Shown piece by piece: positions 27,652 through 35,840 of a stretch of 64,000 nucleotides of DNA. The stretch spans positions 62,001 to 126,000 of the forward strand of contig NZ_BAHE01000002.1 in the NCBI RefSeq assembly GCF_000298235.1, in the 5' to 3' direction. The translations under genes were made by a program, and so were the position numbers. The stretch is from Gordonia namibiensis NBRC 108229. Its GTDB lineage: Bacteria; Actinomycetota; Actinomycetes; Mycobacteriales; Mycobacteriaceae. Under the pieces are notes generated by a model. It worked only from the letters and a program-made list of their open reading frames with translations, had not been told where the DNA came from and did no database searches. How positions within the stretch are numbered: position 1 is the stretch's first letter; each line of letters opens with the position of its first letter.

Positions 27652-30324
27652 GTGCGCGTATTGATTACCGGGGTCAGCGGTCTGGTGGGCCGGACCACGG
27701 CTGCCCGGCTGGTCGGGGCCGGCCACGACGTGGTCGGGCTCAGTCGCAGCGCGCCGCTCGAACTACCTTCGCAGGTCACCCACATCCGCGGTGACATCTC
27801 CGACGACGCCGTGCTCGCGAAGGCCTGCGAGGGCGTCGACGCCGTCATCCACTGCGCGTTCATGCTCGACGCCCGCGAGGGTCTCGATGCCATGGAACGC
27901 ACCAACGTCGGCGGCACCCGCAAGCTGATCGCCGCCGCCGAGAAGGCCGGTGTCCGCCGCGCGATCTTCCTGTCGTCGGTCACGGTCTACGGACCCCGTA
28001 GCTCCAACGACGAACCGCCACGTACCGAGGCGAGCGGCGCGACCCCACACCCGGACCAGCCCTACGCCGTGCACAAGGCCGAATGCGAGCGGCTGTTCGA
28101 GCAGTCCTCGCTGTCGTCGGTGCTCGTTCGCGCCGCGATCATCCTCGGTCGTGGCACCGACAACCGCCTGCAGGAGAACCTGGCCGGCGCCAACCACATC
28201 GGCGCGAGCGGACCCGAATATCCGTGGCAGGTCATCCATCACGACGACGTCGCAGCGTTCCTCGCGCTGGCCATCACCTCCGACCAGGAGGGCGTCGTCA
28301 ATCTCGCCGCTGACGAGCCGGTCAGCCAGCGCCGTATCGCCGAGATGCTCGATCGCAAGCTGCTCGCTCTACCGCGCGGTGCGATGATCAACGCCGCCAA
28401 GGTCGCCGGCGGGATGTTGCACATCACCGCGGGCGAGGTGGCCGCCGCGCTGCGGATGCCGATGGGCGATCTCACCGAACTCCACGAGAAGTGGGGCTTC
28501 ACTGCGGTGTGGAACGGCCCGGACACAGTTCTCGACACCCGCCTCGCCGTCGTCGGCCGCACCACCAGCAAGGGGCGCGTCGTCGCGGCCCGAGGGCGGA
28601 TTCCGTATCTGCACCAGATCGCCGCCGCCGATACACCTGCGCCGGACGGTGCGCCGCTGGCGTATTCGGGTCCCGAGGATCTCCGCGGCGAGTTCGACAC
28701 CCCGATCGATCGGCGTTTCCCGGTCTACTCGCAGACCAACCTGGCGGAGGCGCTGCCCGGTCCGTCGACGGCGCTCACGCTCGACGTCCAGGGGCGTGCA
28801 TTGCGCGGCACCACGTCGGCCGTTGCCGAATTGCTCGGACTGCCAGGCGCTTTGGGCACCGAGGCGTCGGCCCGCCTGCAGGCGGTGCACGCCCACCGCA
28901 TGTACATCAACGCTTCCGCGACCTACCATGTGTCGCTCGCGATGCCGGGCACCAATCCCGACGAACTCGCGGCCCAGTTCACCGGAACCCACGCCGACGA
29001 ACTGCCCGGCGGACAGTCCGCCATCGCCGGGACCTACCAGGGTCCCGCCCAGACCGCGGCGTCGAAGGCCAAGTCCGCGGCGGCAGTCGGTGCACGGGTG
29101 GTGTCGCTCGTCCGGTCGTCGGCACTCGACGTCGACGAGGTCCGCGCACAGACCGCACGACTCGAGGGTTTCCTCGACGAACTCGACACGATGTCCGACG
29201 CCCAACTCCGGCAGGTGTTGCTGCTCGCCGGCGATCTGCTGGCCTACGCCTGGACCGTGCAGGGTGTGGTCAACCTGCTCGGCGGAGCGGCCCTGACCGT
29301 CGCGTCGAAGAACTCCGAAGAGAACCTCGACCTCGGCGACGATCTCGAGAGTGGCGCAACCCTGCGCGGTGTGCGCGAACTCGCGCTCGCCGCGGCCGCC
29401 GATCCCGACGTCCTCGCCCTCCTGACCGACCGCTCGCCCGGCCTACCCGAGCGCGTCGCCGAACAGGCTCCGGCGTTCTGGAAGAAGGTGTCGATCGCAC
29501 TCGACCGTTTCGGTCACCGCGGGCCCGCCGAATCCGAGTTCGACGCCAAGTCTTTCTCCGACGACGTCCACAGCTTCCTGGTCACCGTCGGCCGGGCTGC
29601 TGCCTCCGCCGAGGCGGCGCCGGACCACAGCGGCGCACCCCGCAAACTGTCGGTGCCGCAGAAGATCGCGGCCAAGCTGCTCCGGCAGCGTGAACAGAAC
29701 CGGGACCGGTGCGTTCGCCTCACCTGGATCATGCGCCGCCTGGTGCGTGAACAGGGGCGCCGCCTCACCGCGCAGGGCCGCATCGACGCCCCTGACGACC
29801 TGTTCCACCTCACTCTGGGCGTCCTCATCGACCCACCCGAGGGTGTTCGCGAAACCATCGCGCGTCGGAAGGCCGAGCGCGAGAAGCTCGAACAGCTGCA
29901 CATGCCGCCCATCTTCGCCGAGAAGTGGCAGGCCGCCGAGGTACTCAAGCCGCTCGAGGCGGGGGAGAAGCTCGACGGTATCGGGATCTGCGGCGGCAAG
30001 ATCGTCGGCCGTGCGCGAATCGTGGAGCCGCACACCATCGACGACGTCGAACCGGGCGAGGTCATGATCGCCCACGTCACCGACATCGGATACACCGCAC
30101 TGTTCGGACACGTCGCGGCGGTCGTCACCGACATCGGCGGCGTCATGTCGCACGCCGCCGTCGTCGCCCGTGAGTTCGGCGTCGCGTGCGTTGTCGACAC
30201 CCAGGTCGCGGCGTCGCGCATCCCGAACGGCGCCCTGGTCGAGGTCGACGGATCCGCCGGAACCATCACGGTTCTCGAACTCGGATCGGCCGATCAGGCT
30301 GCGCTGGTGTCGAATCCGGGATGA
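27652..30324 (+). CDS. SDR-epimerase fused to a phosphohistidine (PEP-utilising) domain
   Basis: An 890-residue chimera. Residues 1-290 form an extended SDR with TGVSGLVG (6-13) and YAVHK (138-142). Residues about 300-760 form a helical region whose late part (REQNRDRCVRLTWIMRRLVR, then DAPDDLFHLTLGVL) recalls the substrate-binding domain of rifampin-phosphotransferase-like enzymes. Residues about 770-890 form a swivelling phosphohistidine domain, TDIGGVMSHAAVVAREFG, with His834. No ATP-grasp and no PEP barrel are present, so the phosphate source must be elsewhere. The layout resembles, from memory, M. tuberculosis Rv2047c. GTG at 27652 with AGAGGGG upstream is preferred over ATG at 27637. 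The next gene overlaps it by ATGA. Confidence 0.82.
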   Translation: MRVLITGVSGLVGRTTAARLVGAGHDVVGLSRSAPLELPSQVTHIRGDISDDAVLAKACEGVDAVIHCAFMLDAREGLDAMERTNVGGTRKLIAAAEKAGVRRAIFLSSVTVYGPRSSNDEPPRTEASGATPHPDQPYAVHKAECERLFEQSSLSSVLVRAAIILGRGTDNRLQENLAGANHIGASGPEYPWQVIHHDDVAAFLALAITSDQEGVVNLAADEPVSQRRIAEMLDRKLLALPRGAMINAAKVAGGMLHITAGEVAAALRMPMGDLTELHEKWGFTAVWNGPDTVLDTRLAVVGRTTSKGRVVAARGRIPYLHQIAAADTPAPDGAPLAYSGPEDLRGEFDTPIDRRFPVYSQTNLAEALPGPSTALTLDVQGRALRGTTSAVAELLGLPGALGTEASARLQAVHAHRMYINASATYHVSLAMPGTNPDELAAQFTGTHADELPGGQSAIAGTYQGPAQTAASKAKSAAAVGARVVSLVRSSALDVDEVRAQTARLEGFLDELDTMSDAQLRQVLLLAGDLLAYAWTVQGVVNLLGGAALTVASKNSEENLDLGDDLESGATLRGVRELALAAAADPDVLALLTDRSPGLPERVAEQAPAFWKKVSIALDRFGHRGPAESEFDAKSFSDDVHSFLVTVGRAAASAEAAPDHSGAPRKLSVPQKIAAKLLRQREQNRDRCVRLTWIMRRLVREQGRRLTAQGRIDAPDDLFHLTLGVLIDPPEGVRETIARRKAEREKLEQLHMPPIFAEKWQAAEVLKPLEAGEKLDGIGICGGKIVGRARIVEPHTIDDVEPGEVMIAHVTDIGYTALFGHVAAVVTDIGGVMSHAAVVAREFGVACVVDTQVAASRIPNGALVEVDGSAGTITVLELGSADQAALVSNPG

Positions 30325-30956
30325 GCGTACGCACTCCCGGCACCACAACGGCAGCGATCCGTGCCGTCGTCTTCGACTGGTCAGGGGTCCTCACCGAGTC
30401 GCCGCTGTCCGGACTGCGCCGGTACAGCGTTGAACTCGGGCTTCACGAGACGGCTCTCGATCGCTACATCCGCGGCGACGAGGAATTCTCGAAGGTGGAA
30501 CGCGGGGAACTGTCGGTTCGTGACTACCTCAAGGGTGTCTGCGTTCGGGTCCGGGCGGAGCACGGCGTCGAGATCGAGATCCGACGCCTCGGCGCCGCGA
30601 TGGCCGACACCCGCACGCTCCGCCAACCCATGCTCGACCTCGTCGCCGAACTCAGCGAGCATTACACCCTCGCCGTGCTGACCAACAACGTCGCCGAGAA
30701 CCGGGAACACCTGGCGACGACGCTGCCGCTCAACCACTTCGCCTTCGTCCTCAACTCCGCGGATGTCGGGGTGCGCAAACCGGATCCGCTGATCTACCGG
30801 GAGTTGTTGCGTCGCCTGGATTGCGAGGCCTCGGAGGTCGTGTACATCGACGACTTCGCCGAGAACCTGCCGCCGGCAGCTGACCTCGGCATGTCGACGA
30901 TCGAGTTCACCGATCCGGAGAACCTACGAATCCGCCTGGCCGAGTTGGGTATCTGA
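30321..30956 (+). CDS. HAD family hydrolase with an unusual first motif
   Basis: A 211-residue HAD-fold protein. Motif I is VFDWSGVLTE, so the nucleophilic Asp is kept but the usual second Asp (DxD) is Ser, as in dehalogenase-like and epoxide-hydrolase-like HAD members rather than typical phosphatases. Motif II is VLTNN, motif III the Lys in VRKPDPLIYRELL, motif IV YIDDFAENLPPA with paired aspartates. Phosphatase activity is therefore uncertain. The ATG overlaps the stop of the SDR/phosphohistidine gene, so the two probably act together. A phosphorylated product of that enzyme is a possible substrate. Confidence 0.82.
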   Translation: MSVRTPGTTTAAIRAVVFDWSGVLTESPLSGLRRYSVELGLHETALDRYIRGDEEFSKVERGELSVRDYLKGVCVRVRAEHGVEIEIRRLGAAMADTRTLRQPMLDLVAELSEHYTLAVLTNNVAENREHLATTLPLNHFAFVLNSADVGVRKPDPLIYRELLRRLDCEASEVVYIDDFAENLPPAADLGMSTIEFTDPENLRIRLAELGI

Positions 30957-31184
30957 GCCCCGCCGGCCGAGTAGGTCCGAGGGGCTACCCGAGGACCGTA
31001 TCGAGGTCAGCTCGGCGAGTGGTTTCGACACGGCTCCTCGCTGCGCTCGTCACCTGCTCAACCAGCGGAGTGCGGCCCGCACTGCGCTCGTCACCTGCTC
31101 AACCAGCGGAGTGCGGCCCGCGCTGCGCTCGTTACCTGCTCAACCAGCGGAGTGTGCGCTCGTCGCCTGCTCAACCAGCGGAGG
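30957..31184. repeat. Repeat element with 41-bp tandem units
   Basis: This 228-bp region lies between the ends of the HAD gene and the GntR gene. It starts with CCGGCCGAGTAGGTCCGAGG and CGTATCGAGGTCAG, then GTGGTTTCGACACGGCTCCTCG. Then come direct repeats of a unit beginning CTGCGCTCGTCACCTGCTCA and holding CAACCAGCGGAGTGCGGCC, starting at 31041, 31082 and 31123 (41-bp period), with a shorter copy from 31155. The single-copy version of this unit occurs at 16412-16444. No gene is visible. Confidence 0.8.
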
Positions 31185-31967
31185 TCAGTCCATGACATCC
31201 CGGACGCGAGTGTTCTCGTGTCCGGCGAGAAGGGCCTTGTTGGAGTTCTTCATGTGACGCTGCCAGTGGGCTGCGGCCTCGGTGCCGTCGCCGGCGCGGA
31301 CGAGGTCGACGAGCTTCTGGTAGGAGCGGATGAGCTTGGTGTACTGCGAGCGCGGCATCGGGCCGTCGTGGATGGTGCTGGCGATGTGACGCTCGGCGAT
31401 CTCGTGGAGCATGCCGGAGATCATCGCCATCGCCGAATTGCCGGACAGCTCGATCATGCGGCGGTGGAACCAGACCGACGCCTGGGCCATTGTGCCGTCT
31501 TCGTATGCGTCCTTGAGTTGGTTGTCGATGATCGACTGGAGTTCGTCGAACGCTTCGGTGTTGCCGGTCTCGGCGAGCATCTCCGCGGCAGCGGGTTCGA
31601 TGACCTCGCGGGCCCGCATCACCTCGGCGATCGTCGTCCCGGACAGCTCCAGCAGGAGACCCGCGGGACGCGCGACGATCTCGGGGCCGGGGACACGGAT
31701 CCGGGCACCGGTACGGGAGCCGCGACGCACCTCGACGAGGCGCTCGGACTCGAGGACACGGACCGCTTCACGCAGCGTCGGGCGGCTCACCTGGAAGTGC
31801 GCCATGAGATCCGCTTCGTGGGGAAGGAAGTCACCCTCCTTGAGCTGACCGTCGACGATCATCCGGCGCAGAGTGCGTGCCACCAGCTCAGCGGTTTTGG
31901 GGGACCGGATCGCACCGGTCGTGGTCGCGGGGACCATCATGGGAGCCAGGTTGACGGGCTTGGTCAT
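31185..31967 (-). CDS. GntR family (FadR type) regulator
   Basis: A 260-residue regulator. The winged helix (about residues 25-90) includes LKEGDFLPHEADLMAHFQVSRPTLREAVRVLESERLVEV in two consecutive stretches, classical for GntR. The C-terminal FCD domain is all-helical, with the metal/ligand-site residues VREVIEP-like region and WFHRRMIELSGN and HWQRHMKNS. FadR-type members sense organic acids or acyl-CoAs. ATG at 31967 is chosen for its GAGGAAGG site. It lies downstream of the LLM oxidoreductase gene on the same strand with 120 bases between them, so it may have its own promoter. Confidence 0.9.
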   Translation of the reverse strand: MTKPVNLAPMMVPATTTGAIRSPKTAELVARTLRRMIVDGQLKEGDFLPHEADLMAHFQVSRPTLREAVRVLESERLVEVRRGSRTGARIRVPGPEIVARPAGLLLELSGTTIAEVMRAREVIEPAAAEMLAETGNTEAFDELQSIIDNQLKDAYEDGTMAQASVWFHRRMIELSGNSAMAMISGMLHEIAERHIASTIHDGPMPRSQYTKLIRSYQKLVDLVRAGDGTEAAAHWQRHMKNSNKALLAGHENTRVRDVMD

Positions 31968-32053
31968 GGGCGCCTTCCTCTTGCGTAACCACCGACGCAC
32001 CCGAAGTGAGCGCGATGGCCGAACCGGATCTGATCACCTGGCCGATCTGATAC

Positions 32054-32073
32054 ACCCAGTTGTCAAACCCAGT
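32054..32073. promoter_or_regulatory. Direct repeat upstream of the GntR gene
   Basis: ACCCAGT occurs twice with TGTCAA between (13-base period), about 90 bases upstream of the GntR start. The TTGACAA-like centre on the minus strand resembles a -35 or a regulator site. It may be an autoregulatory site; the evidence is the repeat only. Confidence 0.35.
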
Positions 32074-32087
32074 AATACAAGTCGAGT

Positions 32088-33092
32088 CTACCCAATCGCG
32101 GCGAGTCGGTCGCCGGCAAAACCGATCGCGGCGTCGTTGAATCGTGCACGTGCCCTGCGCCCGACGAGAAAGCTGGGGCACGACAGGAATCCGACGTCGG
32201 GGAGATCGGTGCGTTTGCCGAGCATCTCGCTCGCCTGCGCGGTGTCCCCGCAGATCGCGATCGACCACAGCATGTCGTCGGAAACATGGTCGCCGATCGT
32301 CGTCGGCGACTCACGGAAGGCCCGGCGGATTGCTGCGACCTCGTCCTGCCAGCCATGCAGTTCGACCAGCGGGTCGTAGGTCTTGACCGTGAGGTAGAAG
32401 GCGATCTGGCGGCGTGCGGCGGCGATCGCGGCCTCGGGATCGTCGTCGTCGACGGCGGTGATGACCCATCCCCAACGGGTGATGTCGTCGACCGATCGTC
32501 CGGAATCCGCTGCCCCGAAAGCGAGTTCGGGTGCGACCGCCTCTGACCACCAGCGGTCGGTGAAGATGCCGTGGCCGAGGATGCCGTCGGCGTCCCGGCC
32601 GACCGTCCGCACCATGTACTTGTTGAACGCGCCGATGAGGATGGGTATGTCGAGTGCGCCGAACACCGGGGCGCGCACATCGGCATCGATCGAGTAGAAG
32701 CGACCATCGAACGTGATGGGTTCACCGTTCTCGGCAGTGAGGAAGGCGCGGATCACCCGGATCAGCTCAGACATCCGCGGCGCGGCGTGACTGGAGTCGA
32801 CGCCGAACCAGTCCCGATTCATGCGGAAGCTTCCCGCTCCCAGCCCGAGGAATACGCGTTCAGGCGCGAGCCGATGAAGATGCCGCAACGCCGAGGCATG
32901 CACGAACGGCGACCGCGCGAACGCGTACGCGATGCCCGGACCGACAGCGGCCGACGACGAGCCGAGCGCCATTTCCGTCGACGTGACATAGGCGTCGACG
33001 TCGGCGAACTCGCCGGTGCAGAACGCGATCGCGCCCGCAGCTTCGGCGGCCCGTGCCTGTTCGGCACCCGGCCAAGGCAGGCCCCACTGCAT
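32088..33092 (-). CDS. LLM class F420-dependent type oxidoreductase
   Basis: A 334-residue bacterial-luciferase-like TIM-barrel protein. In actinobacteria such proteins mostly use coenzyme F420. Features are MALGSSSAAVGPGIAYAFARSPF, FLGLGAGSFRMNRDW, the RMSELIRVIRAFLTAENGEPITFDGRFYSI block typical of the family, and a C-terminal RRARARFNDAAIGFAGDRL. ATG at 33092 has GGAGG 6 bases upstream; longer upstream frame has no coding support. It is divergent from an acyl-CoA synthetase gene with inverted repeats between. Substrate is unknown. Confidence 0.85.
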   Translation of the reverse strand: MQWGLPWPGAEQARAAEAAGAIAFCTGEFADVDAYVTSTEMALGSSSAAVGPGIAYAFARSPFVHASALRHLHRLAPERVFLGLGAGSFRMNRDWFGVDSSHAAPRMSELIRVIRAFLTAENGEPITFDGRFYSIDADVRAPVFGALDIPILIGAFNKYMVRTVGRDADGILGHGIFTDRWWSEAVAPELAFGAADSGRSVDDITRWGWVITAVDDDDPEAAIAAARRQIAFYLTVKTYDPLVELHGWQDEVAAIRRAFRESPTTIGDHVSDDMLWSIAICGDTAQASEMLGKRTDLPDVGFLSCPSFLVGRRARARFNDAAIGFAGDRLAAIG

Positions 33093-33220
33093 CGCATCCT
33101 CCGCACGTCGCTGGGTGGGGTCGGTCGACGACCGACCCCTCGGCAAGTGTAAGCAGGATAACTTAGTGATATATCTGGGTTGGCATATGCATTTGCCCCA
33201 CCTGCGACGAAACCTTCTAC

Positions 33221-33244
33221 GGTCACCTAGTGAACTATGTAACC
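33221..33244. promoter_or_regulatory. Inverted repeat upstream of the acyl-CoA synthetase gene
   Basis: Arms GGTCACCTAG and CTATGTAACC match in 8 of 10 positions around TGAA. It is in the 261-bp divergent region between the LLM gene and the acyl-CoA synthetase gene. It holds AACTATGT at 33233; a second related octamer AACTTAGT is at 33160, nearer the LLM gene. A TetR-type operator, perhaps for the regulator at 37175, is a fair guess. Confidence 0.5.
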
Positions 33245-33353
33245 TACCTGTGTGGCCCCGCAGATCTTTGTAGGGCAATCCACTCGGGCACCGAACCAGC
33301 GGGCACCCGGAGGCAGACCACACCGAGAAGCAGGCCCAGACAGGAATCGCTCG

Positions 33354-34943
33354 ATGACATCGAAGAACCCGGCGGCCGGGATTCCGCACTCGCTGCACCG
33401 CTTGTGGGATGCCCCGGACGACGCCCGGATGGTTCACAGCGACGGCGAATGGTTCTCGTGGGGCCAGATGCGGGCGCTCGTCGAAAGCATCGAACGAGCG
33501 CTCTACGACGCCGGCCTCGGCCCGGACGCACGGATCGCCACCGTCCTCGGCAACCGACTCGAGTCGATCGCCGCGCTGATCGCGGTGATCCGTACCGAAC
33601 GCACGCTGGTCACGCTGAGCCCGCTCCAGCCGCCGACCCGCCTTGCCGCCGACGTCCGGCAGAGCGATCCGGTCGCCGTCCTGGCACCTCCCGGGTATTG
33701 GGAAGAACCCGAGTTCGCGGGCGCAGCAGTCGATTCCGGGGCGTGGGGATTCAGCATCGAGATCGATGTGCCGGTGACCACGCGGCTCGCCGGAATCCCT
33801 TCGGGGGCGGAGTCCCATCACCGCGGTGTGGCGATCGAGATGCGCACGTCGGGAACCACCGGAGATCCGAAGCGGATCCCGCTGACCTACAAGCAGATCA
33901 ACGCGTCCCTCTACTCAGCGGTGGCACACGCCGGGGTGACGATCGCGGAGGCGCCGCCGTTCAGCGGCCAGCCCGCCCTGATCACGCTGCCCATCGTGCA
34001 CATCGGCGGCATGTTCGCCCTGCTTCAAGGGCTCGTGCAGGCCCGGCCCCTCGCGATCCTCGAACGCTTCACCATCGACGGCTGGCGCGCCGCCATCCGC
34101 GACCATCGCCCCATCGTGGCGGGTCTCCCCGGCGCGGCAATCGGTACCGTCCTCGACGCCGACGTCCCGGCAGAGGACCTGTCGAGCCTGCGTGCGCTGA
34201 ACGCGGGTACAAGCCCTGTCGACCCCGCACTGGTCGATAGGTTCATCGAGAAGTACGGCATCCCGATCCTGATCGTCTACGGCGCCACCGAGTTCTCCGG
34301 TGCGGTCGCCGGTTGGACGATCAAGGACTTCCGCAAGTCGTGGAAGGCCAAGAAGGGGAGTGTCGGACGACCGTTCCCAGGTGTCGAGCTCAGCGTCGTC
34401 GACGAGGCCGGTTCGCCCGTGCCCACCGGGAACACCGGGCGTCTACGCGTGCGTTCGCATCAGTCCGGCCGGGATTCCGAATGGCTGACCACCAGCGACC
34501 TCGCCCACATCGACGACGACGGGTTCCTCTACATCGATGGCCGCGCGGACGACGTGATCATCCGGGGCGGCTTCAAAGTGTCTCCGGACGTGGTTGCACG
34601 CGCACTGAAGACTCACGACAGCGTCGCCGACGCCGCGGTCGCCGGTGTTCCCGACCCTCGTCTCGGTGCAGTCCCGGTCGCCGGCGTCGAGGTCCGGCGC
34701 GGCGAGCGCCGGCCCAGCGGTTCCGAACTCCGCGACCACTGCCGCACCCAGCTCACGCCGTACGAGGTGCCGGTCGCGGTACACGTCCTCGACGAGCTGC
34801 CTCGATCGGCGTCCCTCAAGGTCGACCGTCGCAGGCTCCTCGAGTTGTTCGAGTCCGCTGTTCCCGAATCCGTCGCGGGCAACGGCGAATTCGCACCCGA
34901 CCCGACTGCCCGAGACCTACAGTCTTCGGTGGGAAAGGACTAG
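33354..34943 (+). CDS. Acyl-CoA synthetase (ANL family)
   Basis: A 529-residue adenylate-forming enzyme that should activate a carboxylic acid to its CoA ester. It has P-loop EMRTSGTTGDPKRIPLT, YGATEFSG, DLAHIDDDGFLYIDGRADDVIIRGGFKVSP (in two parts) and the late catalytic Lys in SASLKVDRRRLL. The SGTTGDPK loop and short N-terminal part set it apart from the other three synthetases in the window. ATG at 33354 follows AGGAA by 7 bases. It starts a plus-strand run that continues 3 bases later with the SDR and then the dehydratase, TetR and mce genes. Confidence 0.88.
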   Translation: MTSKNPAAGIPHSLHRLWDAPDDARMVHSDGEWFSWGQMRALVESIERALYDAGLGPDARIATVLGNRLESIAALIAVIRTERTLVTLSPLQPPTRLAADVRQSDPVAVLAPPGYWEEPEFAGAAVDSGAWGFSIEIDVPVTTRLAGIPSGAESHHRGVAIEMRTSGTTGDPKRIPLTYKQINASLYSAVAHAGVTIAEAPPFSGQPALITLPIVHIGGMFALLQGLVQARPLAILERFTIDGWRAAIRDHRPIVAGLPGAAIGTVLDADVPAEDLSSLRALNAGTSPVDPALVDRFIEKYGIPILIVYGATEFSGAVAGWTIKDFRKSWKAKKGSVGRPFPGVELSVVDEAGSPVPTGNTGRLRVRSHQSGRDSEWLTTSDLAHIDDDGFLYIDGRADDVIIRGGFKVSPDVVARALKTHDSVADAAVAGVPDPRLGAVPVAGVEVRRGERRPSGSELRDHCRTQLTPYEVPVAVHVLDELPRSASLKVDRRRLLELFESAVPESVAGNGEFAPDPTARDLQSSVGKD

Positions 34944-34946
34944 ACG

Positions 34947-35840
34947 ATGACTGACTCAACCGACACCGGTACCGCCCACCTCCCAGGCACCGGCCGGGTG
35001 GCCGGGAAGGTCGCGCTGGTGACCGGAGCCGCCCGCGGGCAGGGCAAGAGCCATGCGATCCGGCTCGCCGAGGAGGGCGCTGACATCATCCTCTTCGACC
35101 TGTGCCGCGACATCGAGACCAACGGCTACCCGCTGGCCACCCCACGCGATCTGGAGGAGGCGGCCCTCGAGGTCGAGAAGACCGGCCGCCGTGCCATCGC
35201 CGCCGAGGTCGACGTCCGGGACCGGGGAGCGCTCGACACCGCGATCGCCGCGGCGGTCTCCGAGTTCGGGCGCCTCGACGTGGTCGTCGCCAACGCCGGC
35301 ATCTGCCCGCTCGGCGACGGACCCGTGGAGGCCTTCGCCGACGCCTTCGACGTCGACCTCGTCGGGGCGACCAACACGATCCACGCGAGCCTGCCGCATC
35401 TGACCGCAGGCGCATCGATCATCGCGACCGGCTCGGTCGCCGCGCTGCTCGCCGCCGGATCCCAGGGCGGGCCGTCGGGTGCCGGCGGTGCGGGGTACGT
35501 GCTCGCCAAGGAGATGCTGACCACCTACATCCACCGGATCGCCAGAGTGCTGGCACCGAAATCCATCCGCGCCAACATCATCCACCCCACCAACGTCAAC
35601 ACCCCGATGCTGCAGAGCGGGCCGATGTACCGGCAGTTCCGTCCCGATCTCGCCGATCCGGGACCCGACGACGTCACCGCGGCGTTCGCGTCGTTGCAAT
35701 CCATGCCCGACGTCCCGTGGATAGAACCCGCCGACGTCAGCGACACCGTCGTCTACCTGGCCTCGTCGGAATCCCGCTACATCACGGGCCTCGACCTGAC
35801 CATCGATGCCGGCGCAACCCTGGGCCGAGGAGGCCGCTGA
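34947..35840 (+). CDS. Mycofactocin-coupled type SDR oxidoreductase
   Basis: A 297-residue SDR. The cofactor loop is VTGAARGQGKSHAIRLAEEGADIILFD, followed by the extra segment YPLATPRDLEEAALEVEKTGRRAIA. Both are characteristic of the mycofactocin-coupled SDR subfamily, which holds NAD(H) tightly and passes electrons to mycofactocin. The active-site region is SVAALLAAGSQGGPSGAGGAGYVLAKEML, with Tyr and Lys in YVLAK. It ends in YITGLDLTIDAGATLG. No mycofactocin genes are in the window. It overlaps the next gene by one base (TGATG), so it should act with that dehydratase. Confidence 0.88.
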   Translation: MTDSTDTGTAHLPGTGRVAGKVALVTGAARGQGKSHAIRLAEEGADIILFDLCRDIETNGYPLATPRDLEEAALEVEKTGRRAIAAEVDVRDRGALDTAIAAAVSEFGRLDVVVANAGICPLGDGPVEAFADAFDVDLVGATNTIHASLPHLTAGASIIATGSVAALLAAGSQGGPSGAGGAGYVLAKEMLTTYIHRIARVLAPKSIRANIIHPTNVNTPMLQSGPMYRQFRPDLADPGPDDVTAAFASLQSMPDVPWIEPADVSDTVVYLASSESRYITGLDLTIDAGATLGRGGR

